Shown here: one piece after another, positions 6,882-13,671 of the stretch | How positions within the stretch are numbered: the first letter of the stretch is position 1 | How the letters are laid out: the number at the start of each line of letters is the position of its first letter | Origin: JAIVJN01 sp036732565 | GTDB lineage: Bacteria; Acidobacteriota; Vicinamibacteria; Vicinamibacterales; UBA2999 | Assembly: GCA_036732565.1 (NCBI GenBank) | Contig: DAINCF010000112.1 | Coordinates: 1-16,184, forward strand | Reading direction: 5' to 3' | Length of the DNA: 16,184 bases | Notes under the pieces: model-generated | Database searches by the model: none | Told to the model about the DNA's origin: nothing | Seen by the model: the letters and a program-made list of their open reading frames with translations, nothing else | Position numbers and translations under genes: made by a program

Positions 6882-7524
6882 GCGCGAGGCCACGACGCAA
6901 CGCATGGAGCACCGCGTGGAGCCGGTCCCTTGCGCCCAGTTTGCCGAGTAGCGAGTTGACATGCCACTTCACGGTGCTCTCCTGCAGCCCCAGGTGTGCG
7001 GCGATTTCCTGGTTGCTCCTGCCGCGTACGATGTCCTGGAGCACATCGTGTTCTCGGCTGGTCAGCTCGGCATTCGGCGTGCGCTCCGCCAAGCGCTCGC
7101 CCAAGGCCTTGGGCAGGTAGCGGGCGCCCGCCGCCACGGCTCGGATGGCCGTCACGATCTCCGCTCCGAGGGCCGACTTCATCAAGTACGCGCGAGCGCC
7201 CGCACGGATGCAGCGATAGATGTCCTCATCTCCAGCGTGGACGGAGAAGACGACGACGGCCGACTGCGGGCAGAGCCGAGCCAGCATCTCGGTAACCTCC
7301 ACACCGCCGAGCTCCGGCATCTGGAGATCCAGTACGGCGACGTGCGGCCGGTGCTGCCGGCAAAGCGCCAGCGCGGTCCGGCCGTCGAACGCTCGCGCCA
7401 CGACGCGCATGCCAGGGTCCGCGTCGATCACCGACGCGAGACCATCGACGATCATCGGGTGATCGTCGGCAATCAGTACGTCGATGGTGGTGGCCGACGC
7501 TCTTATGCAAAGCGCATTCGCCAC
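6862..7524 (-). CDS. NarL/FixJ-family response regulator (REC + LuxR HTH)
   Basis: A DNA-binding response regulator of 220 residues from the GTG at 7524. The receiver domain begins TTIDVLIADDHPM, with the paired acidic residues of the Mg site. The phospho-acceptor Asp is in AVLDLQMPE (about residue 66), and the switch Ser (VVVFSVH) and the conserved Lys (AYLMKSA) follow. A LuxR-type helix-turn-helix occupies the last 65 residues (LTSREHDVL, GRSNQEIAAHLG, STVKWHVNSLLGKLGA). The operon places it directly after the sensor kinase, its probable partner. GTG at 7524 has GAAGGG nine bases upstream and starts 13 bases after the kinase stop. An alternative TTG at 7566 has a strong GAGGTGA and would overlap the kinase by 29 bases with 14 more residues. 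Targets are unknown; the dyad at 5429-5446 is a candidate. Confidence 0.92.
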   Translation of the reverse strand: MANALCIRASATTIDVLIADDHPMIVDGLASVIDADPGMRVVARAFDGRTALALCRQHRPHVAVLDLQMPELGGVEVTEMLARLCPQSAVVVFSVHAGDEDIYRCIRAGARAYLMKSALGAEIVTAIRAVAAGARYLPKALGERLAERTPNAELTSREHDVLQDIVRGRSNQEIAAHLGLQESTVKWHVNSLLGKLGARDRLHAVLHALRRGLARLSNED

Positions 7525-7537
7525 TTCCCGCGTCCCT

Positions 7538-10500
7538 TCACGATCGTGCGGAAAGGGTTTGGCCAAGGTTCACCTCTGGACTCGTGCGAACGGGCAGCCA
7601 TACGACGATCTCCATTCCCCCTTCGGCGCGCCGCTCGATGCCCAGCTCGGCTTTCATCAGCTCGGCCCGCTCTCGCATGCCCGCCAGACCGAAGCTTTTC
7701 CTCGAGACCACTGCCGACGGATCGAAGCCGCAGCCGTCGTCCTTCACCGTGAGTCGGACATCGCTCGCTCCCACTTGTAAGGCGATTTCCACGCGCTGCG
7801 CCCGCGCATGCTTGAGGGTATTGGAGACGGCCTCTTGGGCAATGCGCAGCAAGTGACGACTCGCGCACTCCGGAAGTTGTCGCGGATCGCCGTCGACGTG
7901 AAGGGAGACCTCCACAGCGCCGGTGCCACTGACCTCCTCAACGAGGGAGGCGAGGGCACTGCGCAGATCCCATACGTCGAGACCCGGGGATCGCAGGTCC
8001 AAGATGGAGTGCGTCGCTTCGACGAGACTCGCCTGGACCTGCCGCCTGGCCTGCGCGAGATGATGTCTGACGGCGGCGTCGCCGTCCGATGCCGGAAGGC
8101 GTGCGGCCGCGGCATCGAGTTGAAGCCCCACGACGGCGAGGCCTTGTGCAAGACCGTCGTGGATCTCCCTCGCGATGCGATAGCGCTCTTCAATCACGAC
8201 CGCGAAACGCTCGCGGGCGCGTCTCATCCGGACGCGGTGTCCGGATCTGATCAGGAGGCCGAGACCGATCACCGTACCCAGAAGAAACCACCAGGTCTGG
8301 TAAAACCGTGGCAGCACGGTGAGGTCGACGGAGGCCTCGGTCTCACTCCAGTACCCGCTGTTGTTCCGCGCCATGACCCGGAACCGATAGTCTCCCGGCG
8401 GCAGGGTCGTGTAGTAGGCGGTGCGGCGTGTGCCGGCCTCGACCCATTCCTCGTCGAAGCCGTCGAGCTTGTAGCGGAAACGCACCTTCTCTGGGGCAAC
8501 GAAGCTCAACGCCGCGTAGGCGATTTCCAACGCTTTGTCGCCCGGCTCGAGACGCACTGGCGCCTTCACCGCGGCGCGCCGGCTGCCGACGCGCACCGTG
8601 TCGATCCGAACCGGTGGCGGGACTGTGTTGACAGGACTGCGCTTCGGATCGATCACGGCAACACCTTTGAGCGTCGGGAACCAGAGTCGCCCGTCTCGAG
8701 TCCGGACGCCAGCCGGCTGGAATCCTCCGTTGCACTCGACGCTCTCCATCCCTTCGGCTCTGTCGTAGATCACTCCACCGCCGGTCGCCGATAGCGGGTG
8801 GAGCAACTCGCGGCGGTCGACGCGAAACACACCACTCGGGCTGCTCAGCCACAGGCGGCCGTCGTCGTCTTCGAGGATATGTAGGACAGTGTCGTCCGCC
8901 AGTCCTGCCGCGGTGGAGTAGGCGGTCCATTGATCGTTTTTCAGGCGCCACAGACCGCGACCCCTAGTGCCCAGCCACAGCGCGCTATCCGCGTCCTCGT
9001 GAATCGCAAACACGATGCCCGGGTCAGCTCCGCGGGGTGGAACATCGAGAACACCATTGCGAAGCCGGTTCAGTCCGCCTCGCGTGCCGATCCAGAGCGT
9101 GCCGTCAGCCGCTTCGTGGAGCGAGAGCACTTGCAGGTGCCCAAGGCCATCGTCGCGATCGAAAAGTTGCAGGCGCCCGCCATGCAGCCGTACGAGTCCG
9201 CCATCGGTACCGATCCACAGGCTGCCGTCCCGACTGGCGAGCAAGCATCGGACGATGTCAGACGGGAGGCCGTCTTGGGTTGTGAGTGCCTGGAATCGAC
9301 CACCCGAGTAGCGGGCAAGGCCGCCTCCGAGGGTACCGAGCCAGATCGTCCCCGCCGCATCCTCCATCACGGACCAGACACGGTCGCTGGGCAAGCCATG
9401 AGCGCGGGTGAAGACGGTGACGCGTCCATTGTGCACGCGATTGACGCCTCCGTTGTGTGTGCCAATCCACAAGGCGCCCTCGCGGTCCTCGTAGAGCGCG
9501 CGCACGTTGTCCTCGGAAAGGCCGTCGCTCCTGGTCAGACTAGCGAAAGCGCGGTCCTTGAGTCGGTTCACTCCGCCAAGGTACGTCCCCACCCACAGGC
9601 TACCCTCACGATCCTCGAACAGCGCACGGACCTCCGCCTCGCCGAGAGTGCCACCCGCGGTGGCTCTCGACAGGCGTCCGTTGTGAAAGCGTGAGAGCCC
9701 CTGTCGCGTCCCGATCCAGAGCTGACCATCACGGTCCTCGTGCAAGGCGATCACGTCGTCATGTGGGAGGCCGTGTCGGCGCGTATAGCTCTCGAGCTTC
9801 CCGTCCTTGACGCTCTTCAGCCCACGATTCGTCGCTATCCACACGCGGCCGTCACGAGTGGGTTGAAGAGCGCGAATGACTTCGCCCTCGAGAACCGGCG
9901 CGCTCATGTGACGAACGAACGTGCCTTCCTTCAAGAAGCTTAGCCCGCCGCCGTCGGTCCCGATCCACAACGTGCCGTCAACATCTTCGTGGAGCGCCCG
10001 CACCACCTCGTGCGACAGACCATCCTGTGTGGTGTACTCTGAAAACGATCCGTCGCTGAATCGCGTCAATCCGCCGTTCGTGCCAATCCAAAGAGTGCCG
10101 TCCCTGGTCTGGTACAGGCATCGCACCACATCTGCCGCGAGGCCATCCTTCGCGGTGAGCTCGAAGAACTGTTCGTCGTGGTAGCGGACCAGCCCATTGC
10201 CCCAGGTCGCAATCCAGAGCGCGCCGTCGCGGTCCTCCAGAAGGGAGACGATGTGCTGATCCTTCAGGAAGAGAGTGAAGCTCACGCCATCGAATCTGGC
10301 CAGGCCACCGTGGGTACCCAACCAGAGATACCCATCGCGTGTCTGGAGGATCGTCATCAAGGAACCGTTCGGAAGCCCCTGCTCTTTTTCCCAGACGTCT
10401 CGCACGTACTCGTCGATGCCGCGGCCGGGATTCAACGCAACAGCTTCCTCAACGAGGCTCACGCCGCAGAGCACTGAGAAGCAGAATGCGACGAGATACC

Positions 10501-10570
10501 GTAGCGTGGACGACCTGCATGGAGATTGGAGGGACAACGAGCCACCACTTTCGCGTTGGAACATCGACAC
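7538..10570 (-). CDS. Hybrid-type sensor: 14-blade propeller, Y_Y_Y domain, histidine kinase
   Basis: A 1010-residue membrane sensor kinase. A hydrophobic signal or anchor lies at 22-46. Then come 14 LW(I/L/V)GT-type two-component-propeller repeats: at residues about 83, 118, 160, 201, 243, 284, 325, 367, 409, 451, 492, 531, 573 and 629, nearly all 41-42 residues apart. This number suits two seven-bladed propellers. A Y_Y_Y domain follows (about 680-752, with YKLDGFDEEW and LPPGDYRFRVMA), a transmembrane segment (about 759-775), and a HisKA_3 kinase with H804 in REIHDGLAQGL. The HATPase has N917 (AQEAVSN), DDGCGF (944-949) and GLAGMRERA. The ligand should be sensed outside the cell; relatives often sense glycans, which is inference here. 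The adjacent regulator is its probable substrate. GTG at 10570 has GAGG five bases upstream; ATG at 10564 is the alternative. Confidence 0.95.
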   Translation of the reverse strand: MSMFQRESGGSLSLQSPCRSSTLRYLVAFCFSVLCGVSLVEEAVALNPGRGIDEYVRDVWEKEQGLPNGSLMTILQTRDGYLWLGTHGGLARFDGVSFTLFLKDQHIVSLLEDRDGALWIATWGNGLVRYHDEQFFELTAKDGLAADVVRCLYQTRDGTLWIGTNGGLTRFSDGSFSEYTTQDGLSHEVVRALHEDVDGTLWIGTDGGGLSFLKEGTFVRHMSAPVLEGEVIRALQPTRDGRVWIATNRGLKSVKDGKLESYTRRHGLPHDDVIALHEDRDGQLWIGTRQGLSRFHNGRLSRATAGGTLGEAEVRALFEDREGSLWVGTYLGGVNRLKDRAFASLTRSDGLSEDNVRALYEDREGALWIGTHNGGVNRVHNGRVTVFTRAHGLPSDRVWSVMEDAAGTIWLGTLGGGLARYSGGRFQALTTQDGLPSDIVRCLLASRDGSLWIGTDGGLVRLHGGRLQLFDRDDGLGHLQVLSLHEAADGTLWIGTRGGLNRLRNGVLDVPPRGADPGIVFAIHEDADSALWLGTRGRGLWRLKNDQWTAYSTAAGLADDTVLHILEDDDGRLWLSSPSGVFRVDRRELLHPLSATGGGVIYDRAEGMESVECNGGFQPAGVRTRDGRLWFPTLKGVAVIDPKRSPVNTVPPPVRIDTVRVGSRRAAVKAPVRLEPGDKALEIAYAALSFVAPEKVRFRYKLDGFDEEWVEAGTRRTAYYTTLPPGDYRFRVMARNNSGYWSETEASVDLTVLPRFYQTWWFLLGTVIGLGLLIRSGHRVRMRRARERFAVVIEERYRIAREIHDGLAQGLAVVGLQLDAAAARLPASDGDAAVRHHLAQARRQVQASLVEATHSILDLRSPGLDVWDLRSALASLVEEVSGTGAVEVSLHVDGDPRQLPECASRHLLRIAQEAVSNTLKHARAQRVEIALQVGASDVRLTVKDDGCGFDPSAVVSRKSFGLAGMRERAELMKAELGIERRAEGGMEIVVWLPVRTSPEVNLGQTLSARS

Positions 10571-10869
10571 GAACGCCTCGAGGTCGCCTCCGACTTATAC
10601 AACGGTCCGATGAAAAGAACGTGACCGATCGCAAAAGGTCCGAGGGCGAGAAGTGAGATGAGCGGCGGCGATCGGACACGGTGCGACAGAACCTGACACG
10701 CGAGTGCAGTCTTTGTCGCCATTCTTCGCGCTGCGAGCCGCGATGCCGGCGCTCAGCCCGACGGCTCAGCCTCGTCCGGCTCGGGCACTGCGATTGTGGA
10801 ATCGATCGGTCTCGGTGCCGGCCTGCGCGGCGCTACACGATGTGAAGCGCGGTCATCATCGCTGCGATC
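10571..10869. other. Kinase upstream region and EF-G remnant tail, no gene seen
   Basis: No convincing gene is visible in this stretch. It must hold the promoter of the sensor kinase (minus strand), but I cannot assign -35/-10 boxes with confidence. The minus-strand frame of the EF-G remnant stays open through 10753, but the EF-G similarity ends by about 10870, so 10753-10869 is read as a decayed tail. Short plus-strand open frames here have no family-like features. Confidence 0.5.
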
Positions 10870-11406
10870 GTCGGAGCGCAGTTCGTATCGATCGAACGCC
10901 GAGGAGTAGGTCGCCAGCCCCCTCGTACGCGATTGAAGATCTGCCCGATAGCCAAACAGGTCGACAGCGGGACGCGGGCCTGGACGATTTCCATTCCACC
11001 GAGATCGTGCCGCGACTGAATTCGTCCACGTCGGGCGACCAAGTTGGCGACGACCTCGTCCACGCACGGTGCGGGAACGTGGACCTCGACGCGCATCATC
11101 GGCTCCAGCACGACGGGCGCAGCCTTCCTTGCAGCATCTTGGAACGCCATCGCCCCTGCGATCTTGAATGCCATGGGCGATGAATCTCCTTCGTGGTACG
11201 ACCCGGTCGATGATGATCTCCAGGTGCAGCTCACCAATGCCAGCGACGGTCAGCTGGCCGCTTCGTTCGGCGCTTAAGACGCGAACCGCTGGATCCGCGG
11301 CCATCAGCGTCTCCACGCCGACGCGCAGCTTTTCGCCATCGGCCCTGGTCTTCGGCTCGATGACGATCGAGATCAGCGGCGGAAGCTCCATCGAGCGAAT
11401 GCTAGC
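10870..11406 (-). pseudogene. Elongation factor G paralogue remnant (domains III-V, deleted and frameshifted)
   Basis: Three pieces in two minus-strand frames align in order with EF-G (fusA) translocase. Piece 1 (about 11200-11406): PPLISIVIEPKTRADGEKL, then GQLTVAGIGELHLEIIIDR, which is domain III. Piece 2 (about 10960-11205, another frame): GSYHEGDSSPMAFKIAGAMA, ARKAAPVVLEPMMRVEVHVP and RRGRI, which is domain IV into V. Piece 3 (about 10880-10960, back in the first frame): DLFGYRADLQSRTRG and YSSAFDRYE, the EF-G C-terminus. The GTPase domain and domain II are absent, with a TGA just upstream of piece 1. In intact EF-G about 100 residues separate IIVDRM from DGSYH; here they abut, so there is an internal deletion as well as a +/-1 shift near 10960. 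This cannot make a working translocase. Confidence 0.85.
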
Positions 11407-11412
11407 CGATGT

Positions 11413-11790
11413 TCATCGCGGAGACGGTCCGAGTCGATGCACGCGGAGCGGGCTCGTCCTTTCGCGGACGATCTTTCGCCTGGCCTCCAGGTCGAGCTGG
11501 ACGGTCTTGAACCACCAGCCAGCTTGGGCTCCGTCCGGAAACAGCGCGTCCGGTAAGTGTGGCAAGACGGCGGTCAGCGCGTCGGCCAGCGTCAGACCTG
11601 GCGCTCTCGCCGGGAGCACCTTTAGGATCGCCCGGCTCATGGCACCGTACTTCGCGGCGTCCACCGACCGACGACTGCCGGGATGATTGATATTCTCGAC
11701 CAGCACTCGATGCGTGGTGCTGGCGCCGCCAATGTTTCGTGCCGACTGCCGCGGCGTCGATCGCTTCACTGCCGTCATCATTGCCTCCAT
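11413..11790 (-). CDS. DUF6958-like small protein
   Basis: A 125-residue protein of unknown function. AAGGAG lies eight bases upstream of the ATG at 11790, which fixes the start; the open frame reaches back to 11880 but there runs through the palindrome at 11831-11866. The core (about 28-118) has RVLVENINHPGS, VDAAKYGAMSRAILKVLP, LTLADALTAVLPHLPDALFP, GAQAGWWFKTVQLDLEA and IVRERTSPLRVHRL. This matches the pattern of small cytoplasmic proteins grouped as DUF6958, as far as I recall the family. It looks intact and lies directly upstream of the EF-G remnant, whose first half it seems to have replaced. It is divergent from the DGPF gene across a palindrome, so a shared regulator is possible. Confidence 0.75.
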   Translation of the reverse strand: MEAMMTAVKRSTPRQSARNIGGASTTHRVLVENINHPGSRRSVDAAKYGAMSRAILKVLPARAPGLTLADALTAVLPHLPDALFPDGAQAGWWFKTVQLDLEARRKIVRERTSPLRVHRLGPSPR

Positions 11791-11830
11791 CGTCGCGTCT
11801 CCTTGTTGAGACATCCTCCGGGCGTTTGAA

Positions 11831-11866
11831 AGCATGTCGAGACCGACCCCTCGGTCTCGACATGCT
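11831..11866. repeat. Perfect 16-bp-arm palindrome between divergent genes
   Basis: AGCATGTCGAGACCGA (11831-11846) and TCGGTCTCGACATGCT (11851-11866) are exact reverse complements around CCCC. The element sits in the 107-base divergent region, 40 bases from the minus-strand start at 11790 and 31 bases from the plus-strand start at 11898. Arms this long and perfect exceed a normal operator. It may be a REP-like repeat, a double-sided hairpin leader, or a large dyad for one regulator acting on both genes. Confidence 0.8.
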
Positions 11867-11897
11867 GGGTAAAGACACACACCGACAAGGAGGCCGC

Positions 11898-12269
11898 GTG
11901 AAGTACCTGGTCCTCATCTACAGCAACCCCAGCAGCCGACAGATGTGGGAGAGTTTCTCGCCGGAAGAGCAAGCCGAGGGCTTTCGCTATTACTCAGCCC
12001 TGACCAACGACCTGACCGCCAGCGGCGAGCTGGTCGTATCCGAAGCGCTAGCCGATCCCTCGCTGACCAAGCGCGTGCACGTACGCAGCGGTCGGACCGT
12101 GACGACCGATGGCCCGTTCGCCGAAGCCAAAGAGCTCCTTATGGGCATCTACTTAATTCAATGCGACTCGCTCGACCGCGCGATTGCCATTGCCGCACGG
12201 ATGCCCGAGGCCGAGTACGGGCTCGTCGAGGTTCGTCCGGTGATGAATCTGGGCGGGGCGGAAGGGTGA
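11898..12269 (+). CDS. YCII-related DGPF-domain protein
   Basis: A 123-residue cytoplasmic protein of the YCII/DGPF (PhnB-like, YciI-type dimeric alpha-beta barrel) family. It begins MKYLVLIYSNP, has the signature TTDGPFAEAKELLMGIYLI (69-87) and ends with the strand YGLVEVRPVM. Family members are often encoded beside an ECF sigma factor; none is visible here, and no activity is established for this type. The start is the GTG at 11898, four bases after AAGGAGG (11887-11893). Upstream in-frame sequence passes through the palindrome and is not coding. The neighbouring divergent gene is the DUF6958-like one. Confidence 0.9.
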   Translation: MKYLVLIYSNPSSRQMWESFSPEEQAEGFRYYSALTNDLTASGELVVSEALADPSLTKRVHVRSGRTVTTDGPFAEAKELLMGIYLIQCDSLDRAIAIAARMPEAEYGLVEVRPVMNLGGAEG

Positions 12270-12445
12270 GCGCCAGAATCAGTCGGCCCCACGGCCCCTT
12301 CGGCATGGATACTTAGCGCTCGACCGACGCTCACATCTGAGTCGAATTGCGCACGGCCCGTTGCGACTCCGCGGGCATCCGGTGAATGGCGCGCCCGAAC
12401 ACGTGGCGCGGTTGTTGCCGGGAGACCGTCGGAGGTCCTATTTCC

Positions 12446-13660
12446 GTGCGCACTATCGCAGTCTGGAGGCTGGTCGCGGCCATCGCGCTCGCGGGCGGAG
12501 CGGCGAACACGGCCGTGGCGCAAGAGCCGCAACCCGCAACCCGTGAGGCGGCCATCGAGCAGGAGCAGGAGCAGAAAGTCGAGACGCTCCAGCCCTACGA
12601 ACCCGGAAAGGCCGAACGGCTGTTGGACAAGGCCGAGGATCTGCTGATCAACGGCGGGCTCCACTGGCATCCGTTCTTCGAGAGCGCGTACGCGGGCGGA
12701 GGCTTCACGCTCGGGGCCGGGTACATGCGGCACGTGAGCCCCTACAACGTGGTGGACGTGCGCGGCAGCTATACCCTCACCGGTGACAAGCGCGCCGAGG
12801 TTGCGTTCACCGCCCCGCATCTGTTCCACCGCCGCGGGACCGTCTCGTTCCTCGGTGGCTGGCGCGAAGCGACGCAGGCCGGTTTCTACGGCATCGGCAT
12901 GGACACGTCGACGGACGATCGCGCCAACTACGACTTCCAGCAGCCGTACGCATCGGCCACGCTGACGTTCTGGCCGACCCGCCACCTGTTGATGCTGCGC
13001 GGCGGCGTCGAGGCATCTCGATGGTCGCTCGAGCCGGGACACGGTAGTGTGCGCTCGGTCGAGACGATCTACACGCCCGAGGCGCTCCCTGGTCTCGGCG
13101 CCAGGACCGACTATCTCCACTCGCAAGCCACGGTCGGCTTCGACTGGCGCACGTCACCCGGGTATTCCCGGCGCGGGGGCTTCTACGGCGTCACGGTGCA
13201 CGACTACACCGACAAAGACACAGCGTTCGGCTTTCAGCAGATCGACTACGAAGCGATTCAGCACATCCCCATGCTGCGCGAAGCGTGGGTGATCTCGCTT
13301 CGCGCGCTCGCCCAGACCGCGGTGACCAAGCGCGATCAGCAGATCCCGTTCTTCATGCTGCCGTCGCTCGGCGGCGGAACGTCGCTGCGCGGCTTCAGCA
13401 GTTGGCGCTTCCGCGATCAGAACAGCCTGCTCTTGCAGGCGGAGTGGCGCATCATGGTCAACCGCTTCTTCGACTCAGCGCTGTTCTACGACGCCGGCAA
13501 AGTGACCGCACGCCGGTCCGATCTCGACTTGAAGGGGCTCAAGAGCGACTACGGGATTGGGTTGCGGTTTCACGGACCGACCGCCACCGCGCTCCGCGCC
13601 GAACTGGCCAGAAGCAACGAAGGGCTGCGCTTCGTCTTCACGGTCTCCCCCGCATTCTGA
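12446..13660 (+). CDS. Omp85-family outer-membrane beta-barrel (no POTRA)
   Basis: A 404-residue outer-membrane protein with a signal peptide (cleavage after AVA at 25) and a short Glu/Gln-rich linker (about 30-70). A barrel follows from about residue 72 with alternating aromatic beta-strands (GGGFTLGAGYMRHV, YASATLTFWPTRHL, RGGFYGVTVHDY). LPSLGGGTSLRGF (305-317) carries the (V/L)RGF/Y loop-6 motif of Omp85 proteins, and the chain ends in F404, the usual terminal aromatic. There is no room for POTRA domains, so it resembles the short BamA/surface-antigen (D15) class. Such barrels insert or secrete proteins, or act as channels; the role here is unknown. GTG at 12446 has GGAGGT (12431-12436) nine bases upstream. 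The next gene begins 11 bases after its stop, so the two form an operon. Confidence 0.87.
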   Translation: MRTIAVWRLVAAIALAGGAANTAVAQEPQPATREAAIEQEQEQKVETLQPYEPGKAERLLDKAEDLLINGGLHWHPFFESAYAGGGFTLGAGYMRHVSPYNVVDVRGSYTLTGDKRAEVAFTAPHLFHRRGTVSFLGGWREATQAGFYGIGMDTSTDDRANYDFQQPYASATLTFWPTRHLLMLRGGVEASRWSLEPGHGSVRSVETIYTPEALPGLGARTDYLHSQATVGFDWRTSPGYSRRGGFYGVTVHDYTDKDTAFGFQQIDYEAIQHIPMLREAWVISLRALAQTAVTKRDQQIPFFMLPSLGGGTSLRGFSSWRFRDQNSLLLQAEWRIMVNRFFDSALFYDAGKVTARRSDLDLKGLKSDYGIGLRFHGPTATALRAELARSNEGLRFVFTVSPAF

Positions 13661-13671
13661 GGCTCTCCATC

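Noticed and set aside
8930..9694. 254-residue plus-strand open frame with repeated motifs
   Set aside because: Its repeats are the antisense of the sensor kinase's propeller repeats.
12158..13126. 322-residue minus-strand open frame
   Set aside because: It is antisense to the Omp85 gene, has low complexity, and has no recognisable domain or ribosome-binding site.
13285..13671. Earlier start for the kinase-like protein gene
   Set aside because: The frame overlaps the Omp85 gene; the ATG at 13672 has a coupled ribosome-binding site and a signal-peptide-like start.
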